This document shows positions 25,543 to 32,409 of a DNA stretch of 34,927 nt, one piece after another. The stretch is from Ruminococcus sp. (GTDB lineage: Bacteria > Bacillota > Clostridia > Oscillospirales > Ruminococcaceae), in NCBI GenBank assembly GCA_015066875.1, contig SVNM01000021.1:1-34927 (forward strand), given 5' to 3'. Positions within the stretch are counted from its first letter, which is position 1. Every line of letters starts with the position of its first letter. The translations under genes were made by a program, and so were the position numbers. The notes below the pieces were generated by a model. The model had not been told where the DNA came from. It did not search any database and saw only the letters and a program-made list of their open reading frames with translations.

Positions 25543-26511
25543 TCAGATATTGCTGTTGGGATTATAGAAACGGAAATATCCGGGAGCATCAGCTTTTGTA
25601 GTTTCCCAAGCTTTTTCAAAGGCTTCGGCAAGTTCTTCGGGAAGCGGACCTGCGGAAACTGCGGTAATATTCTGTTCAAGCTGTTCAAGCTTTGATGCAC
25701 CTACTATAATTGCGTCGCCACGTTCGGAATTGAGCATGGAATGAAAAGCCAGCCAGCGATATGAAGCCTCAATAATTGTTATTCCATACCCCGCGCAAAG
25801 ATTTTTCAGAGTATCAATGGCGTTGAAATAAGACTTCTTCCAGTAGCGGTTCTTGTAGTTGGGACGATGGGTAAAGCGTCCGTCAGACGGCGATGCTTCT
25901 ATGCCTGAATACTTATTTGTAAGCATTCCGCCTGCCAGAGGGTTATATGCATAAAATCTCAGCCCGTAATTATCAAGCACCATATCAAGCTCGTTTTCTG
26001 CAAGACGGCTGAGAGGATTATAAAGTCCCTCGTAAACGGTGGGTAAAATCCAGCCGTTCTGCTTACAGCGGTAATAAACGTCCACCACAAGCCACGCTGG
26101 GAAATTACTCAATCCCAATTCTTTAATCTTTCCCTCGCTGTGAAGCTTTGCACAGGCTTCAAGAGCCGATTCAACAGGTGTATCGGCATCGGGAAAATGA
26201 AGATACAGAGTATCGACAGAATCCATCTGCAGACGTCTGAGTGATTCTTCAAACTGCATCATTACAGCATCGCCGTCAAGTCTGCCTGTGATTCTGGGGT
26301 TTACTTTTGTGGCAACCGAGAATTTTTCCCTGCCTTCTTTTTTCAGAGCCTTACCTATAAGCTCCTCACTTTGTCCCTTATTGTAGACATAGGCTGTATC
26401 AAGCTCGGTATAGCCAAGATTACCGAAAGCGTCTATCATTTTTTCGGTATCGCTTCCGAAGAGCGATTCACCGAAGGTCATTGTACCGAGCACAAAATTA
26501 ATATTTTTCAA
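25543..26511 (-). CDS. Aldo/keto reductase, AKR7 (aflatoxin/succinic semialdehyde) type
   Basis: This NADPH-dependent reductase of about 322 residues has the catalytic tetrad Asp38 and Tyr43 (LDTAYVYNKGQSEE), Lys69 (ATKVNP) and His105 (LYLHFPD). The pattern GTMTFGESLF, ELDTAYVYNKGQSE and YNPLAGGMLTNKY is that of AKR7 enzymes, known to reduce dialdehydes and succinic semialdehyde. The start is TTG (26509-26511) with AAGGAGG 5 nt upstream; 38 upstream codons in the open frame overlap the PrpD gene and are rejected. In this operon it probably reduces the aldehyde made by the TPP enzyme. Confidence 0.87.
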   Translation of the reverse strand: MKNINFVLGTMTFGESLFGSDTEKMIDAFGNLGYTELDTAYVYNKGQSEELIGKALKKEGREKFSVATKVNPRITGRLDGDAVMMQFEESLRRLQMDSVDTLYLHFPDADTPVESALEACAKLHSEGKIKELGLSNFPAWLVVDVYYRCKQNGWILPTVYEGLYNPLSRLAENELDMVLDNYGLRFYAYNPLAGGMLTNKYSGIEASPSDGRFTHRPNYKNRYWKKSYFNAIDTLKNLCAGYGITIIEASYRWLAFHSMLNSERGDAIIVGASKLEQLEQNITAVSAGPLPEELAEAFEKAWETTKADAPGYFRFYNPNSNI

Positions 26512-26521
26512 AGCGTCCTCC

Positions 26522-27871
26522 TTAATCAAGCAGTGCAAAGAGTCTGTTCCAGTCTGAACAGCCGTTCTGCACGAATTCAAATATCTTTTCAGCTTCGTCA
26601 GAGCTTTTTCCGCCGAACAGTACAAGCTCGTCGAAGCGGTCGCGGAACTCTTCTTCTGTCAGTGGGTTTTCGGGTTCGCCCTTTGGATGGTCAACACGGT
26701 GAACAAGCTCTCTGCCGTCGCAGGTTATAATTTTCACGATAGCCGATGTAATTTCAGGGAAAATATCGGTAAGCTCAGCATCGTCATAAACGGAAACCTT
26801 TTTTGCAGTATCAAGGATTATGGGATTGATTATATTTTCCTCACTGTATTCCCTGAGTCCTGCCCTGCCATAGACTATGGCAACAGCCACGCTGTAAGGA
26901 ATACTCATTTTTGCCGAGGCAGTTGTGGGTACTTCACAGTGGTCATGCTTATTGACAGCCCAGAAATAAGTACGTATGTCGATGCTTTTTATATCCTCAG
27001 CAGAAAGACTGTAGTTATTACGCATAAAAACGACAGCCTCAATTGCAGGATGCAGATAACGACAAGCTGCATAGGGCTTGGTGTATGCCTTTTCAATTGC
27101 ATAAGTTCCTTCATGCAAAGGCTGTTTCAGCTGTATATCGCTGTTTCCTGTCATCATTTTGAGAAATCCGCGTTCATTTCCCAAAGGATCGGGATGACCG
27201 TGAAAGCCGGCCATTGCCATTTGTACGGCAGTAATTCCCAAAACCGATGCTTTTCCTGCGTTGTAGGGCTTGAGTTCAGAACCATCGTCAAGAACATTCA
27301 GCATTCCGCTTGCAGATACACACGCAGTGGCAAATGCTTCCTTACGTTGCTGAGGTGTAAAATCGAGAAGATACGAAACGGCAATTGCAATTCCCAGTGT
27401 ACCGCATGTTCCTGTTGCATGGTAGCCCATTGCCTTGTGCATAGGCTGAATTGAAAGTGCCATTGTGAAGGAAGTCTCATAGCCGATTATCACTGCATGC
27501 ATCAGCTTCTGAAAGGAACAGCCGTGTTTTTGTGCCAGTGGCAGAAGTACGGAAAAAAGAGGCGTACCGAGGTGAATAATTCCGGCATTAGTACCGTCGT
27601 CATAATCCAGCGCATGGCCGTTGAGTCCGTTGAGAAATACAGCTTCTTTAAGCGTAGCCTTGCGATTACAGCCGATAACGGTATAATCTCCTGACTCCGG
27701 TGTGGCAAATTCGCAATAGGCTTCAAGCTTGTTACGGTGTGATTCGGCACCGGCAATCGTCACGCACAGATAATCGAGCATTGCATGCTTGGCGCGTTTT
27801 ATCACGCTTTGCGGAATCGGCTTAGAAGCAAGCGCTTCCAGACTGTCCAGAAATTGATCTGTCAAGTTCAT
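26522..27871 (-). CDS. MmgE/PrpD family dehydratase-like protein
   Basis: This protein of about 449 residues belongs to MmgE/PrpD, a family that includes 2-methylcitrate dehydratase, aconitate decarboxylase and iminodisuccinate epimerase-like enzymes. Motifs seen are LNGLNGHALDYDDGTNAG at about 85-102 (conserved Asp/His region), GYHATGTCGTLGIAIAVS at about 157-174, and the LKPYNAGKASVLGITAVQMA helix at about 213-232. Full length and no frameshift. The open frame extends 53 codons upstream through the operator region; the ATG at 27871 has GGAGG about 6 nt upstream and is chosen. It is the first gene of the operon. Substrate is not determinable here; a tri- or dicarboxylate is likely. Confidence 0.87.
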   Translation of the reverse strand: MNLTDQFLDSLEALASKPIPQSVIKRAKHAMLDYLCVTIAGAESHRNKLEAYCEFATPESGDYTVIGCNRKATLKEAVFLNGLNGHALDYDDGTNAGIIHLGTPLFSVLLPLAQKHGCSFQKLMHAVIIGYETSFTMALSIQPMHKAMGYHATGTCGTLGIAIAVSYLLDFTPQQRKEAFATACVSASGMLNVLDDGSELKPYNAGKASVLGITAVQMAMAGFHGHPDPLGNERGFLKMMTGNSDIQLKQPLHEGTYAIEKAYTKPYAACRYLHPAIEAVVFMRNNYSLSAEDIKSIDIRTYFWAVNKHDHCEVPTTASAKMSIPYSVAVAIVYGRAGLREYSEENIINPIILDTAKKVSVYDDAELTDIFPEITSAIVKIITCDGRELVHRVDHPKGEPENPLTEEEFRDRFDELVLFGGKSSDEAEKIFEFVQNGCSDWNRLFALLD

Positions 27872-27904
27872 AACTACCTCCTGAGTATTATTAGTTATAG
27901 GATG

Positions 27905-27922
27905 TATAATCTTTTGATTATA
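27905..27922. promoter_or_regulatory. Palindromic operator candidate, proximal copy
   Basis: TATAATC-TTTT-GATTATA is an 18-bp perfect inverted repeat, 34 bp upstream of the PrpD ATG. Its arms are identical to those of the distal copy at 28021-28038. Placed in the leader downstream of the promoter, a bound dimeric repressor could block RNA polymerase. Confidence 0.55.
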
Positions 27923-28020
27923 ATACAAAATTAAAATAATCGCCGATGAACAGATATTCCGGCGAAACAGAATAAGTCGATGAGAAAAAATTATTTTAAT
28001 AGGAATATAATTATAATATA

Positions 28021-28038
28021 TATAATCCATTGATTATA
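28021..28038. promoter_or_regulatory. Palindromic operator candidate, distal copy
   Basis: TATAATC-CATT-GATTATA has the same arms as the proximal copy with a different 4-bp centre. Centre-to-centre distance is 116 bp, close to 11 helical turns, so both face the same side of the helix and looping is possible. It lies about 85-100 bp downstream of the predicted transcription start. Confidence 0.55.
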
Positions 28039-28129
28039 TATCGGTGCTCATAAAATCGCTGAGGCACCTTGGCAACAGCGATCTGAAATCATACACACGA
28101 TAATTATATAAATAAAACTAACATTAATA

Positions 28130-28158
28130 ATTATAGCACGGTTAAATTTGTTTGTCAA
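28130..28158 (-). promoter_or_regulatory. Consensus promoter of the seven-gene operon
   Basis: On the minus strand the -35 is TTGACA (28153-28158), the spacer is 17 nt with an extended TG before the -10 (TGCTATAAT), and the -10 is TATAAT (28130-28135). This is a full consensus match. The start would be near 28123, giving a leader of about 250 nt that holds the two operator candidates and a possible stem GGTGC...GCACC near 28043-28068. Confidence 0.85.
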
Positions 28159-28181
28159 CAGTAATTTTTTCCGATCATTTC

Positions 28182-28620
28182 CTACGGGCTTTGTTCGCCC
28201 GCAAACGTAAATTTTGTGCCATACATACAAATGAAATCACAAAAAATTGAAAATACAACGGGCGAACGCAGTTCGCCCCTACAGAAATGGTAAACCACGA
28301 ATTGTAGGGGACGATGCCAACATCGTCCCGCACAAATAAAACAACGCCACGTATACACGTTGTTCAATAACGGGCGGATGATATCCGCCCCTACGGAATG
28401 GGTTAACCAACGATTGCAAAACATTCGGGACATCGTCCCGTGTCTGTCCCCGTCGTCCCGAAACAAACCCACGTAAATGGTGAATCAAACAATTGTAGGG
28501 ACACGGCGTGCCGTGTCCGCAGAAAAAATCCCCAAAATGTGAATTAACGAACGGGCGAACGAAGTTCGCCCCTACACATTACACGTGTACGGCGGGCTGA
28601 TGTGGGCATCAGCCCCTACA
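28182..28620. repeat. Palindromic repeats between the PrpD operon and the hydrolase
   Basis: Clear elements: 28259-28283 (-, CGAAC/GTTCG), 28303-28331 (+, ACGATG/CATCGT), 28371-28395 (-, CGGAT/ATCCG, transposase word), 28494-28520 (+, ACACGGC/GCCGTGT), 28552-28576 (-, CGAAC/GTTCG), 28593-28620 (-, CTGATG/CATCAG). Degenerate copies lie at 28182-28201 and 28425-28461. The pair 28259/28303 is head to head across a 19-nt spacer GAAATGGTAAACCACGAAT. The two genes are divergent here, so the repeats lie upstream of both promoters, not inside either leader. Confidence 0.9.
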
Positions 28621-28688
28621 ATTTTATGTGTAAAGGGTTTTATTCATTGTTGCGGTGGTTTCGGGTGGAATACAATGACTGAAAATAT

Positions 28689-28717
28689 TTGACAATATAT
28701 GCAATGCGTGGTATAAT
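28689..28717 (+). promoter_or_regulatory. Consensus promoter of the alpha/beta hydrolase
   Basis: The -35 is TTGACA (28689-28694), the spacer is 17 nt and the -10 is TATAAT (28712-28717). The leader to the gene is about 110 nt. Confidence 0.85.
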
Positions 28718-28727
28718 TAAAAATAAT

Positions 28728-28755
28728 GCACTTTTGCTCTGCAGTGCGTTTTTTT
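28728..28755 (+). terminator. Possible leader attenuator
   Basis: Just downstream of the promoter, GCACT (28728-28732) can pair with AGTGC (28743-28747), followed by GTTTTTTT (28748-28755). The stem is only 5 bp, so a functional attenuator is uncertain. Confidence 0.3.
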
Positions 28756-28834
28756 GCAGATTTCCGTATAAAATATATACAATCGGGAATATACTGCACC
28801 GAAGGATTCAACAATAACTCAACGGAGATTTATG

Positions 28835-29608
28835 ATGATTAAACAGATAAACGGTATTAACATAAACTATGTGGAAAAAGGCGAGGGCGACCTCATTGTT
28901 GTGCTTCACGGCTGGGGCTCGAATATTAAGCTCCACGAGAATATGATTGACCTCTTTTCAAAAAAATATAAGTGCGTGGCGATGGATATGCCCGGCTTTG
29001 GTCAGAGTGATGAGCCTCCTTCTGCCTGGTGTGTGGACGATTATGTTGACTTTGTCATTGATTTTATCAAGGAATATAATACTGAAAAGGTAATTCTGCT
29101 GGGACATTCCTTTGGCGGAAGAGTCATTATCAAGCTCAACAGCCGAAAGGACCTTCCCTTTGAGGTAAGCAAGGTCATTCTTGTTGACAGTGCGGGAATT
29201 TTACCGAAAAGGTCAGGTAAAACAAGTATGCGCACACGCTGGTATAAAATCTGCAGAAGCTTTCTTTCAACGAAAATTATGCAGAAAATAGCTCCCGAAG
29301 CGCTGGAAAAGCTCCGTGTGAAGTACGGAAGCGCCGATTATGTCTCAGCTTCACCCCTTATGAGACAGGTTCTTGTAAAGACCGTTAATGAGGATTTAGA
29401 GCCTCTTCTGCCGAATATAAAGTGTCCCGCTCTTCTTGTATGGGGAGTCAACGACACGGCAACTCCGCTTTCAGACGGAGAAAAAATGGAAAAGGCAATT
29501 CCCGATGCGGGCCTTGTAAAGCTTGAAAATGCGGGACATTATTCCTTCCTTGAACAGCAGTTCCTTTTCAACAGGGTAATGTGTTCGTTCCTGAAAATTG
29601 AGGGGTAA
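28835..29608 (+). CDS. Alpha/beta hydrolase
   Basis: This 257-residue alpha/beta hydrolase has the nucleophile elbow GHSFGG (Ser92), acid Asp207 in VWGVNDTATP and His235 in ENAGHYSF, a complete triad. The oxyanion-hole motif LHGWGSN is at about 24-30. It has no signal peptide, so it is cytoplasmic. Two ATGs stand side by side (28832 and 28835); CGGAG spacing (about 7 nt) favours the second. The substrate is unknown. It precedes cell-wall ligase genes on the same strand, but about 370 bp of repeats separates them, so an operon link is uncertain. Confidence 0.9.
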   Translation: MIKQINGININYVEKGEGDLIVVLHGWGSNIKLHENMIDLFSKKYKCVAMDMPGFGQSDEPPSAWCVDDYVDFVIDFIKEYNTEKVILLGHSFGGRVIIKLNSRKDLPFEVSKVILVDSAGILPKRSGKTSMRTRWYKICRSFLSTKIMQKIAPEALEKLRVKYGSADYVSASPLMRQVLVKTVNEDLEPLLPNIKCPALLVWGVNDTATPLSDGEKMEKAIPDAGLVKLENAGHYSFLEQQFLFNRVMCSFLKIEG

Positions 29609-29611
29609 ATA

Positions 29612-29942
29612 TGTAGGGGACGACGCCCTCGTCGTCCCGCAGATATACAGAAAAGGTAAACCACGAATTGTAAATAACGGGCGGATGATATCCGCCCCTA
29701 CAGAAATGATAAACCGTAATTTGTAGGGGACGATGCCCACATCGTCCCGCAAAAACAGGCAAACCACGAATTGTAGGGACACGGCGTGCCGTGTCCTCAT
29801 ACAAATATCGTTGATAATACAATTTGTAGGGGCGAACTTCGTTCGCCCGCAATCAAACAAAAATAATTCCGACGGGCGAACAAAGTTCGCCCCTACAGAG
29901 TGGTAAATCACGAATTGTAGGGGACGGCGTCCTCGACGTCCC
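29612..29942. repeat. Seven palindromic repeats between hydrolase and MurF-like gene
   Basis: Elements: 29612-29640 (+, ACGACG/CGTCGT), 29678-29702 (-, CGGAT/ATCCG, identical to transposase copy 2), 29722-29750 (+, ACGATG/CATCGT), 29772-29796 (+, ACACGGC/GCCGTGT), 29825-29849 (+, CGAAC/GTTCG), 29873-29897 (-, CGAAC/GTTCG), 29916-29942 (+, ACG/CGT variant). Two head-to-head pairs (29678/29722 and 29873/29916) have spacers of 19 and 18 nt. The first element starts 4 bp after the hydrolase stop. The interval holds no gene. Confidence 0.92.
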
Positions 29943-29981
29943 TATAATAATTTGAAATACAATCCATAAAAGGAGAAATAT

Positions 29982-31610
29982 ATGAATACAGCGATTTTCT
30001 GCATATATGCCGTTGTGGCGCTTGTTGCTATTGTCTTTCTTTCTCTGAGAGAGTTCCATATGCTTCAGCTTAACGGCTACAAGACTCCCGAACATTCATG
30101 GTGGATGAAGAAAAATTACAAGCGGTATATTTATAATGTAATTCTTCTTATAGCCTATGTTCTGTACTTTTTCGGAGCAGTGGAATTCTCAAACACCGAT
30201 ACGGGAATTTCAGATAAACAAAGCGGAATTTCAATTCCTTTTGCCATTGTCCTTATTCTGACGGGTATTGTGTTCATCATAGCCAACAAGCCCGGTAAAA
30301 AATTCAAAAAGCCTCTTGTATACACCGCAAGAGTAAAGCGTATGCTTACCACCTTCTTTATACTTATTGCAGTGGCTTTTGGCGTATCTGCGTGGTTTGT
30401 AAGCTTTCTTGGCTTTGGTAACTACATTTCCTATATGATAATCGGCTGTACTCTCTGCCTTACACCTATCCTTGTTCCGCTTTCAAATCTTATCAACAAG
30501 CCTGTGGAAAAGGCTGTGCAGAACTGGTACATCAACGACGCTAAGAAAATCCTTAAATCTATGCCTGGGCTCCACAAGGTCGGCATTACAGGAAGCTTCG
30601 GCAAGACTTCTATGAAATTCTACCTCAGCGAGCTTCTTAACTCTCAGTATAACACACTAAAAACTCCCGAAAGCTTCAATACTCCTATGGGAGTTACAAT
30701 TACCGTCCGCAGAGACTTAAAGCCCACCCACGAGTACTTTGTCTGCGAAATGGGCGCAAGAAGAGTGGGCGAAATCGCTGAGCTTTGCGGTATTGCTTCA
30801 CCTCACGACGGAATTATCACCTCTGTGGGACCTCAGCACCTTGAAACCTTCAAATCAATCGAAAACGTCGCCAAAACAAAGTTTGAGCTTGCCGACAGCA
30901 TTTCGCCTCTGGGAAAAATTCTCCTCAACGGTGATAACGAAATTATCCGTGAAAAATCGGTGGATTATCCCAATGCGGTGCTTTACGGCACTCACGAGGA
31001 CTGCGGTTATCGTGCAGACGATATCTCCGTTTCAGATAAGGGTACTTCCTTTACGGTGACTGCGCCTGACGGTGGCACCTGTCGCTACACAACAAAGCTT
31101 CTGGGCGAGCACAGCGTGCTTAATCTTACGGGAGCTATCGCTTACTGTAATCTTTGTGCGGGAATTGCTCTTGAAAAGCTTGTTCTTCCCGTAAAGAGAA
31201 TTGCGTCGGTACCCCACAGACTTCAGCTTATTGACGCAGGTCCTGACCTTTGCTATATTGATGACGCTTACAACTCAAATCCAAGCGGTTCAAAGTGTGC
31301 TCTTGACGTGCTTTCGCTGTTTGACGCGTGCAGAATTCTTGTTACTCCCGGTATGGTAGAGCTTGGCGCAAAACAGGAAGAGCTCAACTGCGAGTTCGGC
31401 AGACAGGCTTCAAAGGTCTGTGATTATGTTGCTCTTGTGGGAAAAATGCAGACCGAGCCTATCTACAAGGGACTTGTTGAAGCCGGATTTCCACAGGAGA
31501 AAATCTTTGTTGCTTCAACTCTGGGCGAGGCTCTTGATAAGGTAAAGGCTTATCCAACCGACAAGAAAAAGGTTGTGCTTTTAGAAAACGACCTTCCCGA
31601 TAATTATTAA
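29982..31610 (+). CDS. Mur ligase with N-terminal membrane domain (MurF-like)
   Basis: This 542-residue protein joins a membrane domain to a Mur ligase. Residues 1-170 carry about five hydrophobic helices (3-22, 50-67, 85-101, 121-141, 148-168). The ligase part has the ATP loop GITGSFGKTS at 201-210, EMGARRVGEIAELC at 256-269, and DDAYNSNPSG at 427-436, the motif typical of MurF, which adds D-Ala-D-Ala to UDP-MurNAc-tripeptide. The normal N-terminal UDP-substrate domain of MurF is not recognisable and seems replaced by the membrane part. The adjacent D-Ala-D-Ala ligase supports a cell-wall role. An AGGAG site precedes the ATG. A role on a different amino-acid ligation is possible. Confidence 0.85.
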   Translation: MNTAIFCIYAVVALVAIVFLSLREFHMLQLNGYKTPEHSWWMKKNYKRYIYNVILLIAYVLYFFGAVEFSNTDTGISDKQSGISIPFAIVLILTGIVFIIANKPGKKFKKPLVYTARVKRMLTTFFILIAVAFGVSAWFVSFLGFGNYISYMIIGCTLCLTPILVPLSNLINKPVEKAVQNWYINDAKKILKSMPGLHKVGITGSFGKTSMKFYLSELLNSQYNTLKTPESFNTPMGVTITVRRDLKPTHEYFVCEMGARRVGEIAELCGIASPHDGIITSVGPQHLETFKSIENVAKTKFELADSISPLGKILLNGDNEIIREKSVDYPNAVLYGTHEDCGYRADDISVSDKGTSFTVTAPDGGTCRYTTKLLGEHSVLNLTGAIAYCNLCAGIALEKLVLPVKRIASVPHRLQLIDAGPDLCYIDDAYNSNPSGSKCALDVLSLFDACRILVTPGMVELGAKQEELNCEFGRQASKVCDYVALVGKMQTEPIYKGLVEAGFPQEKIFVASTLGEALDKVKAYPTDKKKVVLLENDLPDNY

Positions 31611-31620
31611 TCACCTTGTG

Positions 31621-32360
31621 GGGCTCCCCATCGACGTCCCGCAGATATGCAGAAATTGTAAACCGCAAATGTAGGGGACGATGCCCACATCGTCCCGCAG
31701 ATTTACAGAAATTTCAAACCGCAAATTGTAGGGACACGGCGTGCCGTGTCCGCATACAAATAATGTTGAACATACAAATTGTAAATAACGGGCGGATGAT
31801 ATCCGCCCCTACAGAAATGGTAAACCGTAATTTGTAGGGGACGATGCCCACATCGTCCCGCCAAAACGATGTCCTGAAATGGACACAAAACAAAAATGCA
31901 AAATAACGGGCAGATGATATCCGCCCCTACAGAAAAGGTAAACCGCAAATGTAGGGGACGGCAAAATTGCCAGCGGGGGCTCCCCGCCGACGTCCCGCAG
32001 ATATGCAGAAATTGTAAACCGCAAATGTAGGGGACGGCGTCCTCGACGTCCCGCAGATATACAGAAATGGTAAACCGCAATTTGTAGGGGACGATGCCCA
32101 CATCGTCCCGAAAAACAGGCAAACCACGAATTGTAAATAACGGGCGGATGATATCCGCCCCTACAGAAAAGGTAAACCGCAAATTGTAGGGACACGGCGT
32201 GCCGTGTCCGCGTACAAATAATGTTGAACATACAAATTGTAAATAACAGGCGGATGATACCATAGGCATGCGCAAAAGAGCAAAATCAAAGATTTTGTTT
32301 TTTGCGGATATCCGCCCCTACAGAAATCGCAAACCGTAATTTGTAGGGGACTCCGCCACG
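31621..32360. repeat. Dense palindromic repeat tract before ddl
   Basis: Elements: 31670-31698 (+), 31727-31753 (+), 31789-31813 (-), 31833-31861 (+), 31907-31931 (-, one arm mismatch), 31950-31998 (+, expanded), 32026-32054 (+), 32083-32110 (+), 32141-32165 (-), 32185-32211 (+), 32247-32322 (-, interrupted), with fragments at 31621-31642 and 32342-32360. Stem words are ACGATG/CATCGT, ACACGGC/GCCGTGT, CGGAT/ATCCG and ACG/CGT types. Spacers recur (CAGAAATGGTAAACCG, ACAAATAATGTTGAACATAC). The 136-bp block 31726-31861 is repeated at 32184-32360 with an insertion and decayed end. No gene is present; open frames here are made of repeats. Confidence 0.93.
32247..32322 (-). repeat. Palindromic repeat interrupted by a hairpin insertion
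   Basis: The two halves of a CGGAT/ATCCG-word element (32247-32259 and 32311-32322) are separated by 51 nt. The insert ends with GATA, matching GATA at the end of the left half (32256-32259), as for a 47-nt insert with a 4-bp target duplication. The insert is itself a hairpin: GCGCAAAA...TTTTTTGCG with inner CAAAATC/GATTTTG. Confidence 0.75.
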
Positions 32361-32409
32361 AAAAACACACATCAATCAACAAATATATATATATAAGGAG
32401 AGATTCATT

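Noticed and set aside
27872..28122. T-box or known riboswitch in the operon leader
   Set aside because: No T-box consensus or recognised aptamer motif is visible; the symmetric elements look like protein-binding sites.
29943..29948. TATAAT as the -10 of a promoter for the MurF-like gene
   Set aside because: No acceptable -35 is found at 16-18 nt; the upstream bases belong to a palindromic repeat.
31703..32275. Long open frame on the minus strand through the repeat tract
   Set aside because: It is made of translated palindromes and spacers, has no ribosome site or family features, and equivalent frames occur at every repeat tract.
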